Below, piece by piece: positions 10,262 to 21,419 of a DNA stretch of 64,000 bases. How positions within the stretch are numbered: position 1 is the stretch's first letter; each line of letters starts with the position of its first letter. This DNA is from Roridomyces roridus. Lineage: Eukaryota > Basidiomycota > Agaricomycetes > Agaricales > Mycenaceae. The notes under the pieces were generated by a model. It saw only the letters and a list, made by a program, of their open reading frames with translations, was not told the DNA's origin and searched no databases. The stretch is taken from contig JARKIF010000040.1 in the NCBI GenBank assembly GCA_029378245.1, positions 248,001 to 312,000 of the forward strand. The letters are read 5' to 3'. The position numbers were made by a program, and so were the translations under genes.

Positions 10262-11122
10262 CGCTGGGTCTGTTACAGTTAGAAATCGACGAGACGGGGA
10301 ACAGAAGCATAGGTCTCACGGAGAGGATTGAAAGCCTTTCGTCGTGGCGGAAGATGGTGGTGGAGTGAGAGAAGAGCCCAAGGGGGTACGTAATCCCGCC
10401 CGGATTAGGCAGATGACCGCTGACCGTCCGTGGGAATTGCGGCCAATGGCAGAACGGCAGAAAAAGGTCAACCGTCAAATCATGACATGATTGGCCATCC
10501 TGGGGGGTCGAACCCAAGACCAGCAGTGACATTGGAGCGCAAGGGAGGTCGGCCGGTGAGAATGTATGAAAGTTCATAGATGAACTCACCCGGAATCCGG
10601 CGTTATTCCCAGTTCATGAACCGGTTAACCGAAGTAAGGCCGGAGCAACTTTTGCAATCACGGCGGTGTTAGAATGAAGTTAAACCACGGGAATATCAGA
10701 TTTGGGCATATCTGGGTTCTACATAGACTACTGGAACAGTTCCTCTAGCTGGGTCCTTGATACATGCGGCGGGATCTGTCTTGGGTTTACGAGAACTTAC
10801 TTGTAACAAGCAGATATCAAAACGGCCCCACAAAATCGAAAGTGCGGCTTCATAGTGGTTGTCTGCTATTTCCCCCTTTGAATTGCAACCAAATTGCAAC
10901 CGCGAGGCATCTCTCCATAGGCCCTGCAAAGTCATGCATCTACCCTGAGGCTGCGCTCTGGGAGGCCGCCCGGAGTCCTATCAGTCCACTGCCTCCGCGG
11001 GAGATCGCCTGCTTGTCTAAAGTTAAAACACTTCCGCCGAGCACATGTACTCACCACTGAAATACTGCGATCGTCCGCTGTCAGGGCGGCCCTCCTTCCC
11101 CTCCTTCCCCTTGCCGTATACG
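10262..11122. other. intergenic region between divergent F-box and permease-like genes
   Basis: No gene supported. It contains a T-arm-like GGGTCGAACCC near 10505 with no tRNA around it and a weak AT-rich stretch near 10870. The last 40 bases before 11123 are C/T-rich and look like a leader. Confidence 0.4.
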
Positions 11123-12320
11123 ATGACCTGGCTCCTCACATCGTTGCTCTACAGCCTGTTCGTCGGCCTGAGTCTCGGACTATGCGCGCTGGTGAGAATT
11201 TTGATAAATGAGGAGACACGTCGGACTAAAGAATCTAGTTCGTCAGCGAGGCAGAAGTGTGGTACAACATACCCGAGTTCAACCTCCTCGCCAAAAACAT
11301 CACAGTACCCGGCCTTTCGCCACTGTTCCCGTAGGTCCACTGCACCAGCGACGAGGAGATATGCCAACTCGTGACCGGCGAAGGCGAGATCAACGCCGCA
11401 TCATCTGTCGCCGCTCTCGTTCATTCGGGAATATTCAACCTAAAAGAGACATACTTTTTGACGGCTGGTATTGCGGGTGTGAACCCGAAGGTGGCAACTA
11501 TCGGGTCGGTCACCTTTGCGCGCTACGCCGTCCAGGTCGGCTTGCAATTTGAAATCGATGCAAGAGAGATCCCGTCCAACTTCCCAACGGGTTACTTTGC
11601 CCAGGGATCGACCGGACCGGGGATGCTGCCCGTCTCGATATATGGTACCGAGGTGTGTTTTCTGGTTCGCTCTCGGCGCTTGCTCAGCCCTACGTCAAGG
11701 TCTTTGAACTCAACGACAATCTGCGACACGCAGTAGCCAATTTCGCAAAGGCAGCGCACCTCAACGACAGCGCTGATTGTCAAGCCAACCGCGAGCTGTA
11801 CAAAAACTTTGGCTCGAACGCCACAAACAAGCCTACCGTGGTGCTGTGCGATACCGTCACCTCGGATACATTCTGGAGTGGTACCCTCCTGGGTGAGGCG
11901 TTCGAGAACACAACAAAAATCTTCACCAACGGGAGCGCCACGTATTGCGCTACGCAGCAGGAGGACAACGCCGTGCTGAATGCCTTGCTGCGCGGAGCGT
12001 TGACCAAGCTCGTTGACCTTTCTCGCATTATCGTGATGCGTACCGCGTCGGATTTTGATAGGCCTCCAGCCAATGAGACCACCTTGGCATCGTTGTTGGG
12101 GCCGACGCCTGGGTTCCCTGTTGCGGCGCTGAACGTTAGGATTGCGGGCGTCAAGGTGGTTGAGGGGATCGTTGCAGAGTGGAGTACCAGGTTCGCGCGC
12201 GGGATCAAGCCGGATAATTATATTGGGGACATCTTTGGATCATTGGGAGGGGAGCCGGACTTTGGACCGGGAAGCATTTTCGGAGGCAAGCCTGCTCCGA
12301 TTCCAAAGACCTGTCCGTGA
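11123..12320 (+). pseudogene. purine nucleoside permease (NUP)-like gene with one in-frame TAG
   Basis: Three exons fit: 11123-11191 (hydrophobic signal-like leader), 11239-11652 and 11700-12320. The protein matches the fungal NUP family known from Candida. Visible blocks are EVWYNIPEFN, ITVPGLSPLFP, EICQLVTGEGEINAA, FTAGIAGVNP-like, ARYAVQVGLQFEIDARE, CDTVTSD, TYCATQQEDNA, MRTASDFDRPP and the C-terminal YIGDIFGSLGG. NUP proteins are tied to nucleoside uptake and resemble nucleoside phosphorylases. TAG at 11332-11334 replaces the residue between LFP and VHC, one base away from CAG (Gln). There are no usable splice signals around it. About 25 residues normally between leader and first block are also short. 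It is a recent pseudogene, a readthrough case or a sequencing error. Confidence 0.78.
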
Positions 12321-12734
12321 TTTGACGACCAGTGGTAGTTATTTGCCAACCATGCTTGTACCCTTCTACATACCATGACCGAATCCGTGGCCAGGGGATC
12401 GAACCCAAGATATCTGCGGTGTACTTTGTGCGTCAACACAACACATGTTGCAGATTGTCACGTCAGAGGCTGTCCTACGTGGGGGAGTGCGTGAGGGCTA
12501 TGATCAGACGACCCGCAGGACAAAACTCGAAACTCGAACAATGTCGCAGCACAGGAGAGGATGTACAATTCAAACTTTACTCGGCGTATTCATACTGGGT
12601 GTAATTGAATAATAAACCTGAAACAAACTTGAGGCGGGCAGCACGGTGTACTGATACGGAGTCCGCTCACCACACATCCTGCGAGAAGCGAGTCCCGCCT
12701 TGTTCTTCAACGTAGGAGTCTGCTTGCGTCGCCT
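12321..12734. other. convergent intergenic spacer
   Basis: No gene supported. A T-arm-like GATCGAACCC near 12400 lacks the rest of a tRNA. AATAAA-like signals occur near 12605. Confidence 0.4.
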
Positions 12735-13692
12735 TCAATCACGGACTGGCGCACTATCAAAAGTGAGTTCTCGATGAACGGAAAAAAGGACATCCATACA
12801 TTCTATTTCCCCACTCCTGCGCTTAAGAATGAAATCTTCGGCTCGGGACCAAAAATCCACACCCGTCAAGGCACCCATATGCCAATCTTTAATTTGCTCT
12901 CTGCATGCCATCTGAACGAAACGAGGATCCTCCCAGAGCCCTTGAAGCTCAGGGTGGGACTCGGATTCAATCGGCAGGTACATGCGGTATACGACGACAC
13001 GCAGAGCTTTGCATTCTTGCAATAGTCGCGGTACCTGGAAAACCGCAGCCCTATCCTCGAACGCGAGATGGGTAAGGCTCAGAATGAGGGGCAGGCCACC
13101 CAGGAGTTGGGCAGAGAAACCATTGAATATGTCGAGATGAGTAAGGTGAGTGAATATGGGATGTGTGAAATCGACTTTGTCCTCGTCTGGGAATAGCCCC
13201 TGGGGAGAGCAGTGAAGTCGCTTGAGACGTGTGGGGTGGAAAATAGACGCCAGTGGAGTTTGAGTGAAGTCATGAACGACCCAGAGATTCTCCAAGTCGT
13301 GGGTGGCCGATAGAATATGCCCCAGGACAGGATCATATGCGTAGTTGAGGCACAGATTCCGCACAGATTTCCTGAAAATCGAAGGCGGTGTAGCCAGGAT
13401 GCGAGCGAAATTGTCGTCATCCTCATGGGGGAAGCATCCTCGCCCGTTCAATCTCGGGCGATTGACGCCCATTAAGATGAGGATACGATACCGGAATGGT
13501 TCCGCCCTTGGACAAAAAGAACTATCAGCGGGAGGAGAGTGAGTATCGACGACGATCTGACCATTCCTTGACGCGGCATGCCACGAGCATGAGTTGGGGT
13601 ACGGAGAGAGGGTTTGAGTACGCCGCCAACTCGAATATTTCCTGCTCCAGTTCAGGGGGTAGGGCTGGTGAGTCCGTGGATGGAATCCCCAT
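12735..13692 (-). CDS. leucine-rich agaricomycete protein (F-box/LRR-like family), copy 1
   Basis: Two exons, 13692-13562 and 13506-12735, with a 55 nt GT..AG intron. The spliced junction restores KEWAEPFRY, a conserved block of this family. The N-terminus carries LPPELEQEIFELAAY, an F-box-like helix pair, followed by LMLVACRVKEW. Then come SVRNLCLN and leucine-rich repeats, and near the C-terminus RFVQMACREQIKDW and the family hallmark GVDFWSRAEDFILKRRSGEI. I know this as a highly expanded family in Rhizoctonia and other mushrooms, function unknown, probably F-box-like. It is a clear paralogue of the gene at 16543-17537. Confidence 0.75.
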
Positions 13693-13924
13693 AAGCTGCG
13701 GAGGTGACGTGGCGGTAAGAGTCGAAAGAGGATTGGATCAGATGGCTTAGAAATCACTTGATCCGAGTTGGCTGGCCTTTGGGACTGGACCAAAGCTGCC
13801 AAAGTACTCGGAGGATAACACATCATATGTATAAAGCAGACTAGAATGAGTACACCGGCAATCTTAATAATACAAAGAAAAAGAGACAGGCTGTGCGTAT
13901 ATCGAGCCATGCGATCGTTAAGAT

Positions 13925-15874
13925 TCAGGACCTATCACCAAGATGGAGCCGCAATTCCTTCATTGACGCAAAACTGCCCTCGCACCCAACACACACCAAC
14001 GAGAGCCCCAGATGCTGGAACCAGTGATCGTCCGAGTCCTTCCCTTTGAGCTGCTTGCCGCACATCTGATCGTCCGTGTCTGCGTCTCGCCACCCACACG
14101 TATACCACACATCGTCCGGCTTCAGCTTGATCCTATGGTCGCTGCGCTGCAAGTGTGTCCGTATGTGAACCAGACTGAGCTTGACCTGCTTCTGGCAAGC
14201 TGCACCGGACCATCGACAAATGATGCGCTTATTCTCGGCGTCGGCTGCTTGTTGCAGCGGTTTGAGTGATGCATCGACCTGTTTCCTGACGGATTCCTCC
14301 CTTAGGCACGAGGAAGAAACCCGCGGGGTAGGCGCAGCCTGGTCTTTTATGACAGGTCGGGCACTGTGGCGTCACTTGATGAGAAATCGGGCGGAAACAG
14401 TAGAAGGGACGAAAAACTCACATAGGATTGTATCGGTGGTCGTGTCGGTTCTCCACACGCTGAAGAAATTTATCTTGGCGCGAAGACGATGACGCGACGG
14501 GTGTGAGTGAAGCAACAGCGAGGGGCTGAGTCGAGGATCCGGGCAAAGATAGCCCCGTCGGTGGCGTCCCGAAAGGTCCTTGGTATCCTTGGTAGCCCGC
14601 CAAAAAGATGGGCCCGCACTGGCCCAAGGATGAGTAGAGCGCAGGATGGAGATCAGAGTCGGTGGCACGGGTGGTGGAAGGCTCTGCCGCTTCCTGAGTA
14701 CGTTTATGACCTTCCGCGACAAGAGCGGGCTGCGCAAATGACGGGTACGGAGAGGCGTACGGTGAGTAGCCGTTGCCACCCATGGGCAGCGAACTCTCAG
14801 GAAGGTCGCAGCAGGCTCGCGCGTCGGTACAATCCGCGTTAGCGCTGGTGGCAACACGAGACGTCGACGGTCCTTGCTGATGAAACGCTCGTACCCTCGC
14901 GAGATTGGGAGGCTGATACAATGAGGACGCGCTGGACGTGTGGATGCTGTTGCACCGGTGACCCTGAGGGAAGTGGGTATACACTTGCGGGTCGTCGTAC
15001 TCCACGTCATTGTCGGTGGCACGGCGTGAAATCGACTCCTCGAGCACCCCTGACGCGGTCTCGAACCCCTCGCCGGCATCGCTGTCCTCGATGAAGACGG
15101 GCGGAGGGAAGGCGGGGTAGGGAGATGCGTAGGGTGAGTAGAACTCGCCGCCCACGACCAGCTGGGTCTCAGAAACGTCGGAGTAACCTTGCACGTTGGC
15201 CCGCTCCAGATTATCGCGGGCGGCAACGTGGGTTGATGTAGGGACGTTGGCAAGGTTATTGGGGATGTCTTGATAGTCCTGCGCGTCCTCGCACCGCAGG
15301 GTGTCGTCGGTGGCAACGTGCGAAAGCGACCCAGGAGCATCGTCAAAGTTGCAGGCGCGTGGAGTGAGCACAGTCGGGTCGGTGGCAACGTCCCCTCCGT
15401 CGGTGGCACCAAGACCAGGGTCAGAATTGCAGTCGAGGTGCGGTCGTTCGTGCCACCGAGGTCGTCGAGTAGGTTGTCGGGAGAGAGAATGAGCGTATGC
15501 GCGGTGGCAGAGACACCGTCGTTCGGAACGGGGTCAGCCGTGTTGGTGACATGGGCGCCTTCGAGGAGCTCCTCAAGCAACCCGATAAAGGACTCGGAAT
15601 ACTCGAGTGCGCTGAAAAGGACCTCAATTTCACAGATCGGCAAGCACGAGACAGTACGCGCACCTCAGGGCATCCCATGATATATCCTTGAAGCTCTGCT
15701 CAAAATCCGCGGAGGGTAGTTCGCGAGCCAAGGCGAAAAAGTCGCGTAATAGGCTAGGGGTAAACGCATGAGCACGTGATGGCAATGTGAATTTGATGGA
15801 GGACGGTACCTGTCGAGCGACACGGTATTCCCGTCAGAGGGTTGCTGGGATGGAAGATGACTGAAGGGATCCAT
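13925..15874 (-). CDS. zinc-finger protein with repeated SPYASPYP motif, five exons
   Basis: Exons 15874-15810, 15753-15664, 15611-15457, 15394-14422 and 14363-13925 join in frame (introns 52-62 nt, all GT..AG) to about 573 residues. The long fourth exon encodes a low-complexity region with two copies of a unit ending in SPYASPYPAF / SPYASPYPSF, each preceded by a similar D-(V/L)-(S/P)-E segment. The last exon encodes Cys/His pairs: CRWSGAACQ with H-x3-H, CGWRDADTDDQMCG with H-x3-H, and CVGCEGSFASMKELRLH. These are like C2H2 fingers but spaced irregularly. This suggests a nucleic-acid-binding nuclear protein with a disordered linker. The third intron has a weak GGAG acceptor and is the least certain. 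I do not recognise a named family. Confidence 0.68.
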
Positions 15875-16542
15875 GCGTGAGCGAAGAGAAGGAGTGAAAT
15901 GGTTTCGAGCACAGACCTTTCATGACCGAGCTCGACGACGTCGTTTTCGCGGTGCGACGACGCCAAATTGCGCTGGGGCGATGAGAGGATGGCTGGCTGA
16001 GGGTAATGGAGGGTGCTGGGATGTGGATTCAGCAGCTGAGGATATTTACAGGGAGAATAAGGCAGACTCACTTTGTGGATGTCGTTTGCTCCAGGACGCC
16101 GTTAGGAGTGTCGGCGCTGGAATCCGTCGCAGGGATCATGGGGGAGTGTGGATGCAGGTCTGCTCGGCAGAGAGGGATATATATGAGGGTGTAGAAGATG
16201 CACCCCGCTACTGGGATGAGCGAGAGAGGAAGAGAGGACGCGTGATCAAGATCAGCAAGAACAAATTGTACAAATACTGATTCTGCACGCTATCTTTAGC
16301 CATTGTACGCACGCAAGAGTCTGGGCCTAGCTAATTACCTTCAATGCAAGCAGAGACGACAAGCGTCGTCGTCAAGATGTCATGTTGGGAATAGGCCCGC
16401 TGTGTGCACGGAGAAACCACGGGATGGGGAATATTTGGGCCGGAGTCTGCGCAGCACTGCGGCGCAGCATTAGATTTAGTATATATACAGGGGCTTGCGA
16501 GCTCAAGCCCCCCAGCTTCCTGTATTTGATCAGTTGTCGAAT
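15875..16542. other. upstream region of the zinc-finger gene and 3' flank of the leucine-rich copy 2
   Basis: No coding region supported. A TATATATAC-like stretch occurs near 16480-16490. The segment next to 15875 is the presumed promoter of the zinc-finger gene. Confidence 0.4.
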
Positions 16543-17537
16543 TCAACACGTCATGGTGCCCGCGTCCTCTTCGATAATATATTGAAGCCCTGCAAAACGG
16601 GCCAAACTTTCAGCGAGGCAACGAGGAACGGAGGCAAGCTTACTGTCTATTTGACCAGACTGGCGCTTGGCAATGAAATCTTCGGCTCGCGACCAAAAGT
16701 CGACGCCCGTCAGCGCACCCATGCGCCAATCTCGATGGCCGTCGTCATGACGCATTTGCACGAATCGCACGTCCTCCCGCAAGTCGCAGAGCACGGGAAA
16801 TTTGTCCGTGCTGTCGAAGTCACGCGAGTCGGTTTTGTATAGTAAAACCCGGAGAGTCGTGCATTCCCCGAGTAAGGAGGGACACATCTCCAGAAATTCC
16901 GAGTCTTCTGCCGCAAATGCCAGGTGGGTGAGGGTCCGTATCTGGGCCAAAACCTGCCAGATCTCGGCGTGTTTGTCTGTCGTCACTGACAAAACTTCAA
17001 TGTGTGTCAGCCTGGAAAGTATGGGGAGAGCCAACAGGTCTTGTAGACCTAAAAGATCGTGGATGTAGGTGTGGAGACGTTTCGGGGAGACCGATCCGAT
17101 AGCTTGCAACAGTGAATCCGTGGGGTTGAATCGGATAGACACCCAGAGATTCTCCACCAGCGCGGCAGCGGAAATGAAAAATTCAGCGGCATCATGGGGA
17201 AGCCAATTGAGCCACAGGTTACGGACAGAGTTTTTGAGAACGTGAGGCGGTATGGCCGATGCGCGCGTGAGAAGGCGATCATCGACGAATGGATACCCCT
17301 GCTCCGATTTCCAGTTGGTGCCCATTAACATGAGGACTCGGTACAGGAAAGGCTCGACCCTGCAAAAAAATCGTGTCATGTAGCTCCAAATGTGACTCCA
17401 TCAATTTCCTACCATATCTTCACCCGCCAGGCTACAAGCATGAGCCTTGGGACACAAAGAGGATCCGTGTATGCCGCTTGTTCGAATATCTCTCGTTCGA
17501 TTTCCAATGGAAGGGTAGACGGGGCGCATTGAGCCAT
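16543..17537 (-). CDS. leucine-rich agaricomycete protein (F-box/LRR-like family), cop​y 2
   Basis: Two exons, 17537-17413 and 17359-16543, with a 53 nt intron placed at exactly the same codon as in copy 1 (KIW/VEPFLY). The first exon gives LPLEIEREIFEQAAY and LMLVAWRVKIW. The second has SVRNLWLN, LVENLWVS, leucine-rich segments and the C-terminal GVDFWSRAEDFIAKRQSGQI. It shares intron position and all landmark blocks with the gene at 12735-13692, so the two are paralogues flanking the zinc-finger gene in the same orientation. A short C-terminal tail (about 30 residues) is unique to this copy. No defects are seen. Confidence 0.77.
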
Positions 17538-18700
17538 TGGGGGGGAAGTGACGTGGCGGTATCAGAGCAGGAAGTCGTTGATCCGTCTTATGATCGGCCC
17601 GACCAAATCCGAACTTTTGACAGAAGCATGCGCAATCAGTTGTGCAGGACTTCCGAGTTCGTAGTTTAAATCAACCATATTCTACATTCTCATTTTCCAA
17701 CCGCTATACAATCGCTATATCCAGGGCAAATTACATCCAAATCGGTGCTGTATGTACAAGTAACAACGCAGTGACCCGTCGGATCAGCTGGTGTTCTTGC
17801 TGTTCGTCGCAGCGGTCACCGCAGTCCCAACCGAAATTTTGAACCGCGAGGTGGGGAGCATTCTTCCTCATCATGGCCCGAACGTTATGCTGACTTTGAG
17901 CAGCCCGGCGTCGCCCTCCATTCCGGCATCATTCATTGCGACTTTGCCTGTAAATGCGTCGATCGAGGCAGGCACCAAAGAGAGTAGGAATACAAGAGGG
18001 ATATTATCAGAAGGACGAATTAGATACCGCCGCCAGAGGCCCGTCGTTCGGGAAGAACGTCTACCAAGACTGGTGGACGCGACTCCTCGTCGGAAGGCCT
18101 AGAATTGTTCTTGATGACGCCCAGCGGGATGGGGGCGTCCGCTGTAGCTGGGGCATCGAATGAGACGATGGGGTGTGGCATGAGACACAAACTCACTGAT
18201 TCCCGTGGTATGAGTACTTGCATGCAGCTTGGCGTTAGCACGACCGAGTTTAAGCGACTAATGAAGAGAGGTTATTTGAAGCTAGCGGGCTGGTAACCGA
18301 GGCAGAGATGTTTCGCATGGGGCCGTGTAGCTATCTAGTTGCCTACCCCAGCGGGGTGCTGGTTTGGGGAAGGGCCGCTCTCGAAGTGCATCCGCGGAGC
18401 ACGTAGCACCACTTAGCCAGCGGTTCCAAGGGGACAGCCTGTCGCTTCAAAGACGTCTCGACTGGTGTGAGGCATCCGTTCTGACCGGTAGACGAGAAGC
18501 CGAACAAGCAGAGATGGTGGTGGGAAGGAGCAAAGAAGCGATGGCAGCCAAGCGGCACCAAGCACATCAGCACAGCTCGGATCATCTTGTTCCTTCGGCC
18601 GAACAATCAATGTTCCCCTTCACTGAAGGATACCTTCAGATTGTTGATGGTGGGTTGTCCTGCCTCGTACCTTTTCTTTACTCAACCATCGAATTTAGGT
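17538..18700 (+). pseudogene. eroded coding relic(s) upstream of the unidentified gene
   Basis: No intact gene. A secretion-signal-like stretch LLFVAAVTAVPTEILNRE is encoded near 17790-17850. A second piece YQKDELDTAARGPSFG with KNVYQDWW lies in another frame near 18010-18090. They may be pieces of one small secreted protein separated by frameshifts, but I cannot identify it. The interval 18300-18700 holds only short frames. Confidence 0.3.
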
Positions 18701-19331
18701 AACAAACGCAACGGACACCGAGATGGACTTTCTGCACGCCAAGAGTGCGCTGTTGCTCCTCGACTCTCGGTCCTTGGTCGAAGAATGGGATTCCGGTAAA
18801 TTATGTAATTCCTTATTCCCTCCACTGATCTAACTACTCCCAGCATACACCCTCGAAGCAACCACCTGGCACAAACGCTACCAGCGCCTCATCGAGAACC
18901 TCACCTCCCACCTCTCTGTTGCCAAAACACCCCTCCTCGAACTCTCCTTCATTCACCCCGCCCAAATTCTCACACTCAAAACATGCATTCTCATGACCCT
19001 CGCCGCGCTCGCCAACCTACACTCCCTCTCCGCTCCGTTCCAGCCCTCCTCTCGCGCCCAACACGCAGAGGCCATAGACGACATGGCGTTGATCTCGAGC
19101 TCGTTCGTACCGGAGGATTATAGGTATTTCGAGGCGACCATTTCCGTGGCATGGGCCGTTGCTTTGCGATCGGTGTCGACAGGGACGTTTTCGCCGTTGG
19201 AGGAGGTGAACGAGATCGACGCGGAATTTGATGTGGATGGGCTGACAGGGCCGTCCCAGCGCTCGCTGGATATTATTCGGGGGTGCAATGCGACGTTTTC
19301 GAGGTGGTTTCCGTTTGTGATGGAAGCTTGA
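18701..19331 (+). CDS. unidentified protein fragment, two exons
   Basis: Exon segments about 18701-18795 and 18844-19331, joined by a 48 nt GT..AG intron, give about 194 residues ending in TGA. The N-terminal side could not be joined in frame to an ATG: the nearest upstream frame (FPFTEGYLQIVDG, near 18610) does not splice in phase. The sequence is helical and rich in Leu/Ala/Ser: WHKRYQRLIENLTSHLS, then TLKTCILMTLAALANLHSLS. It reminds me weakly of the helical C-terminal region of Zn2Cys6 transcription factors, but no motif proves it. It may be the 3' remnant of a larger gene. Confidence 0.4.
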
Positions 19332-20026
19332 GTGGGATTTTTGGGCGTGTACAGTAATTTAGGTACATATGCATACAGTCCAAGTAACATGGGTGGATTT
19401 CATTTGTGAAGGATCGATAGTACATACAGTACGGTTCTCCCTTGCATGGTCCACAGATGCAATATTAAGAGCCTACACCTACAAACCAGTGTACGTAGTT
19501 ACCTAGACTACTGGTAGGCAGTAGGATATCCCATCACGTACACGACGAATGTGATAGCTGCGCTGCCTCACAGCAATATTAATGCCACACCGCCTGGCGT
19601 ACTTGATGGCTATGGGGCAACCGCGTCAGATATGAGAAACAATATTAGCACGACGCTCTAACCAACTGAGCTAGACGGCCGGTACGCACTACTGAGCGCA
19701 GGTTGGTTCAGCCGGCGGGGGTGTATTGAAGTTTAGAGATCAAATTTCAAGTTGCTCTAAATTCTAACTGGTGTGATACTCGAAGTCCGAGTCTTGGGCA
19801 AATTCCAACGATCTGATACGCAAAATGTGGCTTCGATACTCTACCTCAGCATTTCAAAATTTCCCTGGCCTCGAAACCGCTGCAGGAGCGCACACAAACG
19901 ACGTACAGTAGACCAGTTGTTTATGATACAGGACGAACGTAGAGGAGACTGCTCTCTCTACCTTTGCACAATCGTTCGTTACAGGACTTCAAGAAACCAC
20001 CAACAGCTCCTCACCCTAGGCAAGTC
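19332..20026. other. intergenic region with a broken tRNA
   Basis: Apart from the tRNA fragment described separately there is no supported gene. 19990-20030 is the 3' flank of the F-box gene. Confidence 0.4.
19642..19680 (-). pseudogene. tRNA-Ile(AAU) 5' half, 3' half lost
   Basis: Reading minus from 19680, GGCCGTCTAGCTCAGTTGG, a D-loop and the anticodon loop CTAATA (anticodon AAU at 19644-19646) are as in eukaryotic tRNA-Ile. About 16 nt further on, CGCGG could close the anticodon stem with wobble pairs if an intron is present. No TTCGA T-arm nor the matching GACGGCC acceptor end follows. The A box is intact, the B box is missing. Confidence 0.5.
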
Positions 20027-21313
20027 TCACCCAAACGGATCATCCAAAACTGGCACCCGCGCCTTCCTCTTCTTTGCCTTCGAGTTGCCGCCAGTCTCTT
20101 TCTCCTTCTCCTTCCCATTTCCTACGCCTGCTTTCAACTCCACCCCTCCGAGTCCTAACACCTCCTCCCTCTTCAACAAAACCCCCACCCTCTCATTCAC
20201 CCCATCCAAAATCGCCGCCTTCCCCACCGGCCTGGAGCTCGATCCATAGGCAGTAGCAGAAGCAGAATGAAATTCAGATTCAGAGCACTCGCGCGGGAAC
20301 CCTTGCCGGTCCATCAAAGCGCACCACTCACCCATGAAATCGTCATCGTCGTCGTCGTCGTCGTCATCCCCACCCGTCGAAGAGGTGGAAGCGGCCTTGA
20401 GCGCAGCTTTGAACCGCGTGTCACGGGTAGTCTTGAGCGACCAGAGGCCGAGAATGTCGGATGGCCCGGTGGAGAGGATGTGTGAAGCGGTGTACCCTGC
20501 GAAGGCGTCGAACGAGTGAGGGAGGAGTCGAGACGACATAGGATACGCACAATCCGCGTTAGTCTCGAGCGCGTGTCCACGGATGACAGATACGAGCGTC
20601 CACAGCCCAGAAACGAAATGAGAGAGCTCTAGGACTTGGAGCTTTGGAAAACGAGCGAGGAAGGCTCTGTATCGCGTCATCAACAAACCGATGCATCACG
20701 GTAGACGACACGTACATTCGCGCATCCACCGTCGACAACAGGCAAAACACGGTGAATCTGTACGCGGCAGATTTGAAACGGAGTGATTCCGAGTTGGAAG
20801 GACTGGGATACACGTCGTCAGAGCTTATGTGTGGAGATGAGGGACGCGTACGAAATTTCGGGAGGAGCGCGGGCGAACTTGGTTAGGCTGGCCTTGTTGT
20901 ACACGCTGCTCTTGAATGATCAGGTTTATAAAGGAAGGAACAAAGCGAAACACGCACTCAAAGCCTCCTCCACCCTCCTGAAGCAGCCCAAACATCACCC
21001 GCTGCAACTCACACACCATCTCGGCGTTCTTTAGCAGCAGTCGCACCGTACTGCTAGACAGACCCTTGACCTTGAGCGCCTCTGACCCATCGCGTTTTTC
21101 TTGACACCGCGCAAGCAGGAGGGCTTCTGTGAAGAGGGAACCGAGTAAGTTGCGGCCGACAGAGGAGAGGACTTTGCGGCGATGTGCTTTGAAGGCGGCG
21201 TGGAGATGGCGCGTGGATAGGATGGCTGAGTGCAGGTCGGAGAATGAGGTGAGAGCGGAGAGGATAGTAGAGCGTAGTTCTTGCGGTATCGTTGCCAGCG
21301 TAGCCTTGGGCAT
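20027..21313 (-). CDS. F-box-like protein with poly-Asp tract, three exons
   Basis: Exons 21313-20954, 20905-20716 and 20666-20027, introns 48 and 49 nt. The N-terminus has IPQELRSTILSALTSFSD and LHSAILSTRHLHAAFKAH, an F-box-like start as seen in many ascomycete and basidiomycete proteins of this type. The middle exon has ESLRFKSAAYRFTVF, a block that regularly follows in that family. The third exon ends in a low-complexity tail with ten Asp codons (near 20339-20370) and Lys-rich segments (KKRKAR) suggesting a nuclear signal. It is probably an adaptor or other nuclear protein; substrate unknown. The Asp run is a GTC microsatellite on the plus strand and likely length-variable. The intron choice gives one continuous frame. 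Confidence 0.7.
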
Positions 21314-21419
21314 GGAGGCAGGAAGAGAGGAGGATGCGAGTACGTAAGCTGCGGCTTCTCCCGATCAGCGACTCTTGCGCTCACAAGGTGATCCGAATCC
21401 ACGACCCGTCGATGCCGAT

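Noticed and set aside
10495..10520. T-arm-like GGGTCGAACCC as part of a tRNA
   Set aside because: No acceptor, D-arm or anticodon arm around it; same for 12390-12405 and 51140-51155.
9840..10589. 249-codon minus frame overlapping the F-box start
   Set aside because: Alternative frame of the F-box gene with no motif.
11331..11348. 18 nt intron removing the TAG in the NUP-like gene
   Set aside because: Far below the 40-60 nt seen in all other genes here.
14372..15643. 423-codon frame overlapping the zinc-finger exon
   Set aside because: Shadow frame: Pro/Thr/Ser-rich, and the other frame holds the repeat module and splices cleanly to the fingers.
20339..20370. (GTC)n microsatellite as a regulatory element
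   Set aside because: It encodes the Asp run of the F-box protein; no reason to give it another role.
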